The notes under the pieces were generated by a model that was not told the origin of the DNA, did no database searches, and was given only the letters and a program-made list of their open reading frames with translations. A DNA stretch of 13,454 bases. It comes from Anaerolineae bacterium (GTDB taxonomy: Bacteria; Chloroflexota; Anaerolineae; Aggregatilineales; Phototrophicaceae). Shown one piece after another: positions 6,474 to 13,454 of this stretch (its first letter is position 1; the number at the start of each line of letters is the position of its first letter). The stretch covers positions 1-13,454 of the forward strand of contig JAIOHO010000351.1 of NCBI GenBank assembly GCA_019912905.1, given 5' to 3'. The position numbers and the translations under genes are program-made.

Positions 6474-8756
6474 TCAGGCGTAGCAGCGAACGGCGAACAG
6501 TGACCCCGGCACATTCCCATGACTGGCAAGCAGCTCGACGACCAGGCGGTCCGTCTGAACCGGCGCATCCAGGCAGATGCGGTTGAGCGACTGATGATTG
6601 TCGGCGCATTCCGCCAGCACCCGACCCGAGCCGTCGAGGAGGCGGTAGTGCTGCACGCAGAACGGCATCGTGTTCTCTGGATGCCCCAGCAGCACGGTTT
6701 CCATGGCATGATCGGCATCGGTATCGAACGCCAGCACCACCTTCCGAATTGACTTTGGTTCTGCCCATTGGATCGTCAGGGTTGGCGCGGCATCGTCAAA
6801 GGCTGCAACCCAGGCATTGGTGCCAGTCGTCGGGCGGGCAAATCCGCTGCCGAGATTCTCCGGCGCGAAGCTGTCCAGCGGCGCGCTCAGTTGAAAAGCG
6901 ATATTCTGCCCGTTGGGGCGGCGCGGCGGCGTCCAGAACTCGAACGTCTCGACGCCGATGTCCGCTGGCGGCTCTTGCAGGCGATGCTGCTGGACCGCGA
7001 GCAGGCCCGTCACCCGCTGGCTGCTCAGGTGGACGTGAACCTGTTCGTTGGGAAGCAGACAGACAAAGACATACTGCGCTTCATCGAGTGCCGCGTCGAA
7101 GGCTGCGGTGACGCGCTGATCTGCGCCTGCGTTCAGGTCGATGTGGGTTTGTCCGAGTATCACTTCGGGTGTGAAGTTGCCGATGCGTTCGCTGGCGCGC
7201 AGTTCGACCTGAAGCTGCGTGGCTTCCTCGGCATCAACGACGAACGAGAAGGCAGGCATCTTCCCGGCCTGAACCGGCAGCATCTGCGCATAGCCGCGTT
7301 CCAGCCGCAGGGCAGGGCCGTTATCCGGCAGTTGCTCCAGGCAGAGTTTGCTGGAGGCGGTGAGCTTCGCTTTTTGCGTGAGGTCATCCGCATCGTCGAG
7401 GGCGACATTGGGGATATGCTGCCCCACACGCATCAGGTCGCGCTGGAGCCTGCGGATATGGCCCCCTTTGCTGATGTCGCGCGGCAGCAGGTTCTGTTGA
7501 ATACAGTGGGCCGCTGCCATCCCAACCGCCTGGGCACTGTTCGCCAGGGTCAGCATGACACGGGTCGAGCCGAAGGCCACGTGCGACACACTCATGATGC
7601 GTCCGGCCAGGAACAGGTTTTTGATGTTGCGGCTGTACAGGGTGCGATAGGGGATCTGATACACCCCTTTGGCGTGCCACTGGTCGCAGCCGGGGCGCTC
7701 GCTGAAGACGCCATCTGCCGGGTGCAGGTCGATGGACCAGCCGCCAAACGCTACGGCGTCCTCGTGTTCGCGCTGCTCGACGATGTCCTGCTGGATCATC
7801 ATGGTGTCGCCTTCAAAGCGGCGGCTCTCGCGTTTGCCGGGGATATAGCCGACCCATTCCAGAGTCAGGTTGGCGGCATCCGGGAATTCGCCCGAATTCT
7901 TGATGTGGTTCCACACCCCGTAGACCACCCGCCACAATTCCCATTTGATTTTTTCGGTATCGTGGACTGTGTCCAGCCGTCCGCCGTATTCGATCCACCA
8001 CAGGCGGCAGCCGTAATCCTTCGAGTTGAAGCTGCGGAAACGGGGAATCTGGGTGATGTCGTCCAGCGCGTAAGCCGGGGGCACAAATTTCACCGGCTTG
8101 CCGACATCCTTGCTGTAGAAGTAGATGGAGTGGCCCAGCAGGTAGCCGTAGTCGTCGCTCGGCGCGAATTTTTCGCCGAATTCCTCGGTCGATTCCGCGC
8201 CCATGCGGAAGGCAGCCCCAGCCTGAAACGCGATAATGCCGTCACCGGAGGCATCACAGAACAGCGGCGCTTTGAGTTCGTACAGCGTCGAATTCTGGCT
8301 GCAAAAGGCCATGACGCTGTCGATCGTCTCCGCATCGGATTTGCTCACGCTGTAAGCGGCGGTGTTCAGCAGCAGGGTGAGGTTGGGTTCGGCCAGGACT
8401 TTCTCCAGCAGCACCGTGTCGAAAATGAGGGCGTTACCTTCGGGGTTGCGGTACAAATTCTCGACCAGCGCTTCGTCAATAAAGCCGCCTTCGCGTGCCC
8501 AGCGGTTGTTGTTGTGCATGTGCGAGGTCGCGCCGAGCGCCCACAGCCGGACCTCGCTGCTGCCATTGCCGCCCAGCACCGGGCGATCCTGCACCAGAAC
8601 GACTTTGATTCCGGCCCGCGCCGCCGTGACTGCCGCCGAAGTTCCGGCCAGGCCGCCGCCAACAATCACCAGATCGGCGCTGAGGTTTTCTTTCTTCAGT
8701 TCGCGCCCTTCCGGGGCAAACGGATCGACATGCATCGACTTTTGAGTCTGCGTCAT
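6474..8756 (-). CDS. FAD-dependent oxidoreductase with C-terminal discoidin-like domain (second of a tandem pair)
   Basis: Flavoprotein of the FAD_oxidored family (PF12831 by motif), 760 residues, no signal peptide, so cytoplasmic. The dinucleotide-binding VIVGGGLAG is at 30-38, followed by VQDRPVLGGNGSSEVR at 55-70. CDASGDGI at 167-174, the diagnostic GYIPGKRESRR at 303-313 and the second FAD-contact stretch LAGRIMSVSHVAFGSTRVM at 383-401 complete the core, which ends near 470. Residues about 475-600 look like a beta-rich linker. Residues about 630-760, with TNAWV, LTIQWAEP and a terminal VRCYA, resemble an F5/8 type C sandwich, often a carbohydrate-binding fold. It is homologous to the upstream gene, which stops 6 bases before its ATG; GGAAGGA at 8766-8772, inside that gene's last codons, is its ribosome site. 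The substrate is unknown; oxidation of a sugar or related polyol is one possibility. Confidence 0.87.
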   Translation of the reverse strand: MTQTQKSMHVDPFAPEGRELKKENLSADLVIVGGGLAGTSAAVTAARAGIKVVLVQDRPVLGGNGSSEVRLWALGATSHMHNNNRWAREGGFIDEALVENLYRNPEGNALIFDTVLLEKVLAEPNLTLLLNTAAYSVSKSDAETIDSVMAFCSQNSTLYELKAPLFCDASGDGIIAFQAGAAFRMGAESTEEFGEKFAPSDDYGYLLGHSIYFYSKDVGKPVKFVPPAYALDDITQIPRFRSFNSKDYGCRLWWIEYGGRLDTVHDTEKIKWELWRVVYGVWNHIKNSGEFPDAANLTLEWVGYIPGKRESRRFEGDTMMIQQDIVEQREHEDAVAFGGWSIDLHPADGVFSERPGCDQWHAKGVYQIPYRTLYSRNIKNLFLAGRIMSVSHVAFGSTRVMLTLANSAQAVGMAAAHCIQQNLLPRDISKGGHIRRLQRDLMRVGQHIPNVALDDADDLTQKAKLTASSKLCLEQLPDNGPALRLERGYAQMLPVQAGKMPAFSFVVDAEEATQLQVELRASERIGNFTPEVILGQTHIDLNAGADQRVTAAFDAALDEAQYVFVCLLPNEQVHVHLSSQRVTGLLAVQQHRLQEPPADIGVETFEFWTPPRRPNGQNIAFQLSAPLDSFAPENLGSGFARPTTGTNAWVAAFDDAAPTLTIQWAEPKSIRKVVLAFDTDADHAMETVLLGHPENTMPFCVQHYRLLDGSGRVLAECADNHQSLNRICLDAPVQTDRLVVELLASHGNVPGSLFAVRCYA

Positions 8757-8762
8757 CGCAAT

Positions 8763-11099
8763 TTATCCTTCCCTGTAACATCGTATTTCATAGAGTCCTG
8801 CGGATGGATCGCCATTGGTGGACTGGATCGTCACCCGGAGCGATTTCGCGCGCACTGGATAAGCCAGAGAATGACGCCGCTGGCGCTGGTAATTTCCTTG
8901 TTCGGTGACGATTTCTTGCCAGGCCCCATCCACGAAGGCTTCAATCACATAATCCTGCGCGCACTGCGGATCGCGGAACAAGGGGGGGTAGGCATGATAC
9001 TCCCGGACAAGATGGCCCGGAAATGTCAGCTGCACCTGCCCGATGGTCTGGGGTTCTGCCCAATCCAACTGGAGCCACTGCGGAAGCGGGTCCGCTGGAT
9101 CAGACAGCCAGAGATTGGTCCGCCGGTAGGGGCGTGTTACACCAGTCAGGACATTCTCAGGCCCAAAGACCGGCTGCGGCGGCTCGACATGAAAACTCAT
9201 CGTACAGCCGTTTCGCAAACGGCGCATCTTCCCGGGACCGATTTCAAAAGCGGCCACGTGACCGGGAATCAGGGTTCCGGCGACATGCCACAACACACTC
9301 GGATTCGCCAGCAGATCGAGCCGCACATAACCGCCGGATTCCAGCCCATCGAGCGCGACCTCCCATTCGACCCAGCGCGGACCGCCCGGCAGAATGCTCA
9401 AGGTCGCCTCCGCCAGGACAGTGTCCCCGTCTTCATCGTTGTAATGCCAGATGTCGTTGGCTGCGACCAGCCGCGCGCGAAGCGTCTGCACCTCAGTCGA
9501 GGTGTTGGTCAGGCAGACCGAGATCCGATCCAACCGGTCTGTTCCGATGGCGATCCACTGCCCGATGCGGCGGGTCAGCAGCGCGGGCTGCTGCGCGCTG
9601 CCCACTTCTTCGCCCCAGGCACGCAGCAGGTCATAATACCACCCCGTCGATTGAGGCCCGGCACCGGTCAGCCGCAGTTCGCTGCTGGCCGATACAGCAG
9701 CCTTGCGAGCGAGATCATCAGCGTCTTCGTTGATCGCATTCGGCAGGAAACAGCCGTCGCGCAGCAGCATCTGCTGGACGACATGCGGGGCCGTCTGGCA
9801 GATTTCCAGGGGCGTCTTGTGGCGGCGTACCGCCAACGCTGCGGCAGTGCCGACCGCCTGGCCCATCAGGGCGGTCGTCCCCATCACTCGAACGGTGCCC
9901 AGGGCTGCATGAGTCACGCTGATATTGCGCCCGGCCATCATCAGGTTGTCGATGTCTTTGGAAATCATCGCCCCCATCGGGATACCATAGGGTCCGCAGT
10001 AGCTTTTGACCGCCGCTTCGCTGGCCTGCGTATCGCCGGACGCATTGACGGGTTCGCTGGACTCGGCCAGCAGCCCTCCCGGTGTGTGCAGATCGACATA
10101 CCAGCCGCCGAAGGCTACTTCATCCCGAAACACGGTCTTATTCAGGACATCGTGTTCCGTCATGAGGTACTGCCCCATGATGCGGCGGCTTTCTCGCTTG
10201 CCCGGCACCTGACCGATCCAGTCCAGGGCGTAGTTCTCCGCCTGCTTTCGGGTGCGCGGGTCTTTATTTTTGATCCAGTTCCACACCCCCAGCGCGTGAC
10301 GGGTCAGTTCATGACGAATGTCTTCGTTCTCATGAATCGTGTGCCAGGGCACGCCGATTTCCAGCCACCAGTAGCCGCCCAGAGGCTCGCCCCAACTGTG
10401 GTAAGGCACGCGGCCCTGTCCATAGAAAAAGTTTTCATCGGTATAGTCGATGGCCCAGGTGGGCAGTCTGAATGGCACCGGTCGGCCCATGTCCCTGGCC
10501 TTGAAATGAATCGAACTGCCCATGACATCGTCACTGGCCTCGACCGGGGCATGGGGTTCGCCAAATTCTGCTCGCGCCTCGCTGCCCTGACGCCATTCGC
10601 AGCCGGACATCGCGGCCACCACGCCGTCACCGGTACAGTCGATGAACACGGGTGCCCGAAATTCATACTCGCGTTCGGCATTGGCGACCCGCCCGATCAC
10701 CGCATCGATTCTGCGTCTGGTCGTCCGAACCTCCACGATGGAGGTATTCAGGTGCAGCGTCAGGTTGGGGGTCGTCATGCCGGTATCGTACAGCACCAGA
10801 TCCCAGACACTGTTGGTCCAGCCGTTCTCAAAGATACGTTCGTGATTCTGGCTGCGCTCCTCGATGATCATCTCCGAGACGATGCCGGTTTCGCGGGCAT
10901 AGGCATGATACTGAGCCGCGCCGTGCACGGTGACCCGAATCTCGGATGAGCTGTTGCCCCCCAATACGGGCCGGTCCTGGACCAAACAGGTCTTGATTCC
11001 ATGTCGCGCTGCGGCCACCGCCGCCGAAAATCCGGCCAGCCCGCCGCCGCAGACTACTACGCCATATTCAGCCGTATGAAAATCTGCCTGATAGGTCAT
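8763..11099 (-). CDS. FAD-dependent oxidoreductase with C-terminal discoidin-like domain (first of a tandem pair)
   Basis: Flavoprotein of the same PF12831-type family, 778 residues, cytoplasmic by absence of a signal peptide. VVVCGGGLAG at 14-23 binds FAD, followed by VQDRPVLGGNSSSEIR at 40-55. DCTGDGV is at 154-160, GQVPGKRESRR at 296-306, and the second FAD motif MAGRNISVTHAALGTVRVM at 388-406. The region around residues 56-80 (HGAAQYHAYARETGI) differs sharply from its partner, suggesting a different substrate pocket. A beta-rich linker leads to a discoidin-like domain at about 645-778 (ENVLTGVTRPYRRTNLWLSD, WLQLDWAEPQTIGQVQL, terminal EIRCYREG). It starts 9 bases after the propeller-like gene; AGGA overlapping that stop serves as ribosome site. 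Tandem duplication with divergence is visible; whether the two act sequentially or as a complex is not. Confidence 0.87.
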   Translation of the reverse strand: MTYQADFHTAEYGVVVCGGGLAGFSAAVAAARHGIKTCLVQDRPVLGGNSSSEIRVTVHGAAQYHAYARETGIVSEMIIEERSQNHERIFENGWTNSVWDLVLYDTGMTTPNLTLHLNTSIVEVRTTRRRIDAVIGRVANAEREYEFRAPVFIDCTGDGVVAAMSGCEWRQGSEARAEFGEPHAPVEASDDVMGSSIHFKARDMGRPVPFRLPTWAIDYTDENFFYGQGRVPYHSWGEPLGGYWWLEIGVPWHTIHENEDIRHELTRHALGVWNWIKNKDPRTRKQAENYALDWIGQVPGKRESRRIMGQYLMTEHDVLNKTVFRDEVAFGGWYVDLHTPGGLLAESSEPVNASGDTQASEAAVKSYCGPYGIPMGAMISKDIDNLMMAGRNISVTHAALGTVRVMGTTALMGQAVGTAAALAVRRHKTPLEICQTAPHVVQQMLLRDGCFLPNAINEDADDLARKAAVSASSELRLTGAGPQSTGWYYDLLRAWGEEVGSAQQPALLTRRIGQWIAIGTDRLDRISVCLTNTSTEVQTLRARLVAANDIWHYNDEDGDTVLAEATLSILPGGPRWVEWEVALDGLESGGYVRLDLLANPSVLWHVAGTLIPGHVAAFEIGPGKMRRLRNGCTMSFHVEPPQPVFGPENVLTGVTRPYRRTNLWLSDPADPLPQWLQLDWAEPQTIGQVQLTFPGHLVREYHAYPPLFRDPQCAQDYVIEAFVDGAWQEIVTEQGNYQRQRRHSLAYPVRAKSLRVTIQSTNGDPSAGLYEIRCYREG
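8766..8772 (-). promoter_or_regulatory. Ribosome-binding site of the second FAD oxidoreductase, inside the first gene's 3' end
   Basis: GGAAGGA is made by the last sense codons of the upstream FAD gene (…Arg-Glu-Gly-stop) and lies 9 bases before the next ATG. The arrangement forces tight translational coupling of the two paralogues and suggests similar protein amounts. Confidence 0.7.
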
Positions 11100-11108
11100 C
11101 GGAGGTCC

Positions 11109-12494
11109 TCAGGTATAGGTCAGATAGGCGGTGGCGGTGCAGGGGGTATCGCAGGTAAACCGCACCCAATGCGCGCTGAACCCCGCCGGGAATTCGTGAT
11201 GGACGTAGCCCTGCGCCGGGACGGTGATCGAGTCATAGGTTTTCCATGCGCCCGTGCCCAGAAAATCGACCTCGATCTTGAAGGTGACGGCCTGGGCCGC
11301 CTCATGCGCCAGGTGCGCGACCTTTTTATCGAAGCCAGTCATCAGGAACGGGTCGGAGGGTTCCCCGGCGCTGACGGCATCTTCCCACCAGACGCCGCCC
11401 CAGCCCTGCGGCTTGCCAAAGTTCCACAGGTCATCGGTCTTGCCAAACCACAGGCCCGACTGCGGTTCGCCTGCCAGATGATTGGCGTTCCCATGCGGGC
11501 TGGCGTTATCCGGGCCGAGCACCAGCATCCCCCGATAGGTGCAGAAATCGCCCATGACCCACAGGTGCGTCGAAATCGGGCGGATGCCCCAGACATGATT
11601 GCCATAGGCCCAGGTGGACAGCTCATAAAACATGCCGTGACAGTCCATCAGGAAGCGCTCATGCTCCACCTCGCGGATGCGCGGCCATTCGGTCTGCCAC
11701 ATGTGGTCGAAGGTGTGGCTGGCTTTGGGCAGGCGGTAAGTGCGCCACTGCTTATCAGGGTCGGTGTACACTTTGAGCAGGGCAGAGCGCTTATCCCAGC
11801 CGGTGGCGAAGATCGTCCCGGCGAAATTGCCGCGCCCGTTGACCTCGATAAACGGGTTCCGCTCCAGAATTTTCCAGGTCTGGCCGTCCCATTCCGCCAG
11901 ACGCCCCGCCGCTTCTTCACCGGAAAAATCGCGCATGTCATAGCTGTTGTTGCCGACGACGACCCGCCCGTAATTGCTGTAACCGGCCTTGAAGTGGGCA
12001 TACTCATGGTCGGGCACGCCGAGGACTTCCACCAGATCGTAGAGGAAAGTGGTTTCCAGCGTATGCACGTCCATCTCGTAGAATTCGCCTTCCATCCCCA
12101 GCATGTAGACTTTGTTAGCCGGGTCGGTCAGGTGGCGAATGGTCGAGCAGATGCGCACATCCAGCAGGCTGTGAATCGTGCGCACGTTGCGGCTGGCGTC
12201 GATCACATGTGGGCCGATGATCAGTTGGTTGGATTCCCAGTGGACCAGGCGGTTGGTGAACGTTCCCACCTGGCTTTCCGGGCGCTTGGTCATGTTCAGG
12301 TTTTCGTCGATCTCGTACAGCCCGGTCCCGCTGCCGCTGGCGGCTTTATGGGACACATACGTGACGACCCACAGGCGGCCCGCCCAGGCCATCAGCGCGC
12401 CGACACCGCACTCAGTTCGCGGCGGACCCAACTCCGCCGACAGCGCCAGATGAGGGTAGATCCCGCTTGCGTTCAGATATTGACTGTTTGCCAT
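11109..12494 (-). CDS. Conserved-looking protein of unknown function, probable beta-propeller
   Basis: I do not recognise a named family. The 461-residue product has no signal peptide, no membrane segment and no catalytic signature I can name. It is rich in W, Y, G and H and shows repeating short beta-strand patterns ending in aromatic or acidic turns: RLWVVTYVS at 40-48, GLYEIDENLN at 58-67, KVYMLGMEGEFYEMD at 128-142, GRLAEWDGQTWKIL at 197-210, GMFYELSTWAYG at 287-298 and GLWFGKTDDLWNFG at 347-360. This suggests a propeller core, followed by a small beta-sandwich-like tail (about 385-461). The sequence is rich in His and Asp (HTFDHMW, DCHGMFY, HGNANHL), so metal or sugar binding or catalysis is conceivable. 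It sits between the PhyH gene and the FAD pair, with a 9-base gap to the latter, so it should share their pathway. A weak ribosome site (AGAAAGAAG) precedes the ATG. Confidence 0.8.
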   Translation of the reverse strand: MANSQYLNASGIYPHLALSAELGPPRTECGVGALMAWAGRLWVVTYVSHKAASGSGTGLYEIDENLNMTKRPESQVGTFTNRLVHWESNQLIIGPHVIDASRNVRTIHSLLDVRICSTIRHLTDPANKVYMLGMEGEFYEMDVHTLETTFLYDLVEVLGVPDHEYAHFKAGYSNYGRVVVGNNSYDMRDFSGEEAAGRLAEWDGQTWKILERNPFIEVNGRGNFAGTIFATGWDKRSALLKVYTDPDKQWRTYRLPKASHTFDHMWQTEWPRIREVEHERFLMDCHGMFYELSTWAYGNHVWGIRPISTHLWVMGDFCTYRGMLVLGPDNASPHGNANHLAGEPQSGLWFGKTDDLWNFGKPQGWGGVWWEDAVSAGEPSDPFLMTGFDKKVAHLAHEAAQAVTFKIEVDFLGTGAWKTYDSITVPAQGYVHHEFPAGFSAHWVRFTCDTPCTATAYLTYT

Positions 12495-12529
12495 GCTAGG
12501 CTTCTTTCTGCGTGTAATGGAGATAAGCG

Positions 12530-13393
12530 CTAGGCCGGGTCAGGCGCGAACCGGTTCATGCGGGTGGCGTCATCCCCCTGAGGGAGCCACCAGCGCAGCG
12601 CCGGGCGCGGCTCCCCCAGCAGCCAGCGTTCCTCAGGCGATAATCCGGCCAGGTCTGCCTCGGTGGGGAACTCCCGGTCGAGAGGGCGCATCCAGGTCGG
12701 GCAGTAGCTGATATAGACATTCTTGCGTTCGACGTCCGATTGGTTGGGCATGGCCGCATGCCATAGCGCCTGATGGAAGGCGACCACCGATCCGGCTTCC
12801 ACCGTAAATTCGACAAGATCATTCGCATAGTCATTTACAATAAAGCCGCGTTTTTTGCCATCCAGTTCATCATGCCTGTGGGTTCCCCGGATCACCTGCA
12901 AAGCGCCACCTCCCACATGGGTGAGATCCGTCAGGAAATAGCCAAACTTGAGGTAATGCAGGCCCATGACCCCGTCCACACGCGGGAATAAACCAGGCCG
13001 GGGACCGTCCGCATGCCAGTCGATGCTGGCCGCAAAGTCTTTCCGCGCCGCATCCTGATCGGCCTCTTTGACCCGGCTGATAAAGTTCGATTGGTTCAGG
13101 TGGAACATCGGGCCGAAGGCGTCATACGCCAGTTGCAGCGCCGGTTCGTACAGCATCAGCCTGCGAAAAGCCCGGTCCAGATCGACGCAGTTGGCGACTT
13201 TGACGCTCTGTACGCGGCGATCCTTCTGGCGTTCTGCTGCCGAGATCCGGTCGATTGCGTCGAGGACTGCCGCCATCAGGTCCGACGGCAGTTTGCGCGG
13301 GAGTACCACGAAGCCGTCCCGCTCCAACTGCGCATGAAGCTGATCGCGCTCGGTGTTGGTCAGGCGGGTAGGAATGTTATCCAGAACGGTCAT
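12530..13393 (-). CDS. Phytanoyl-CoA dioxygenase (PhyH)-family Fe(II)/2-oxoglutarate oxygenase
   Basis: Non-haem iron oxygenase of the PhyH family. Such enzymes hydroxylate small molecules using O2 and 2-oxoglutarate in the cytoplasm. With the start at 13391-13393 the product has 287 residues. The facial triad reads H127-x-D129 (IDWHADGP) and H212 (WHAAMPNQS), and R223 (ERKN) is the expected 2-oxoglutarate ligand. GGALQVIRGTHRHD at 162-175 is also typical of the family. I chose this ATG because GGGAGAG (13400-13406) lies six bases upstream; the ATG ten codons earlier (13423) has a purine run touching the start codon, which is poor. It lies 35 bases before the propeller-like gene and is the first gene of the block visible here. 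The substrate is unknown; relatives act on ectoine, phytanoyl-CoA, phosphonates and natural products. Confidence 0.88.
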   Translation of the reverse strand: MTVLDNIPTRLTNTERDQLHAQLERDGFVVLPRKLPSDLMAAVLDAIDRISAAERQKDRRVQSVKVANCVDLDRAFRRLMLYEPALQLAYDAFGPMFHLNQSNFISRVKEADQDAARKDFAASIDWHADGPRPGLFPRVDGVMGLHYLKFGYFLTDLTHVGGGALQVIRGTHRHDELDGKKRGFIVNDYANDLVEFTVEAGSVVAFHQALWHAAMPNQSDVERKNVYISYCPTWMRPLDREFPTEADLAGLSPEERWLLGEPRPALRWWLPQGDDATRMNRFAPDPA

Positions 13394-13399
13394 GTCGCA

Positions 13400-13406
13400 C
13401 TCTCCC
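13400..13406 (-). promoter_or_regulatory. Ribosome-binding site deciding the PhyH-family start
   Basis: GGGAGAG on the minus strand lies 6 bases before the ATG at 13391-13393. It supports that start over the upstream in-frame ATG at 13421-13423. The remaining bases to the right edge (13407-13454) show no clear promoter, so the operon may begin outside the window. Confidence 0.7.
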
Positions 13407-13454
13407 GAATCACTCGCCGTCATCCCTTCAAACCGGAGATGTTGGCTCCCTGGA

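Noticed and set aside
6768..10949. A 1393-codon plus-strand ORF spanning most of both FAD genes.
   Set aside because: It is in exact codon register with the minus-strand genes, so its stops correspond only to sense codons TTA, CTA and TCA, which GC-rich genes avoid. Both FAD genes are in the same frame, so the shadow runs through their junction. Its translation has no recognisable family.
11001..12533. A 510-codon plus-strand ORF opposite the propeller-like gene.
   Set aside because: Same codon-aligned antisense effect; the minus-strand product has coherent beta-strand patterning and operon spacing.
13394..13423. An earlier in-frame ATG for the PhyH-family gene, adding ten residues.
   Set aside because: Its purine run touches the start codon, whereas the downstream ATG has GGGAGAG at ideal spacing and the added residues are not part of the family fold.
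13428..13454. A possible end of an upstream minus-strand gene (open frame ending in TGA at the right edge).
   Set aside because: Only eight sense codons are visible, which is not enough to call a gene.

Overview
All ten convincing genes in this 13.4 kb window lie on the minus strand, so transcription runs from high to low coordinates. The DNA is GC-rich and the genes are tightly packed, with 4-bp ATGA overlaps and short gaps. There are no rRNAs, tRNAs, CRISPR arrays or insertion sequences. A free-living, carbohydrate-using heterotroph fits. The single-domain XylG-type ATPase, the Cys-containing XylF tail and the FAD/PhyH genes next to sugar transport remind me of Chloroflexota (Anaerolineae-like), but no phylogenetic marker is present and this is only a guess.

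Three blocks can be separated. (1) Right, 6474-13393: a four-gene block of a PhyH-type Fe(II)/2-oxoglutarate oxygenase, a probable beta-propeller protein of unknown function, and two tandem homologous FAD-dependent oxidoreductases, each with a C-terminal discoidin-like beta-sandwich. None has a signal peptide, so an intracellular oxidative pathway on an unknown substrate is likely. A hairpin at 6412-6437 probably ends this transcript. (2) Middle, 3041-6232: a surface-glycan cassette of a GT4 glycosyltransferase, a WbpV-like NAD-dependent sugar-nucleotide reductase and a WbpL/WecA-like polyprenyl-phosphate sugar-phosphate transferase, translationally coupled. Together they could make an activated amino sugar, load it on the lipid carrier and extend it. 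(3) Left, 1-2792: a D-xylose-type ABC importer, XylF (binding protein), XylG (ATPase, half-size) and XylH (permease, cut by the left edge). A strong hairpin lies between xylF and xylG, and the region upstream of xylF holds several dyads and a candidate promoter.

The part most likely to be undescribed is the right-hand block: paired, divergent FAD enzymes with carbohydrate-binding-like tails, a cytoplasmic propeller-like protein and a 2OG oxygenase. The substrate cannot be read from sequence. Several very long plus-strand ORFs (up to 1393 codons) are codon-aligned antisense shadows of these genes and are rejected.
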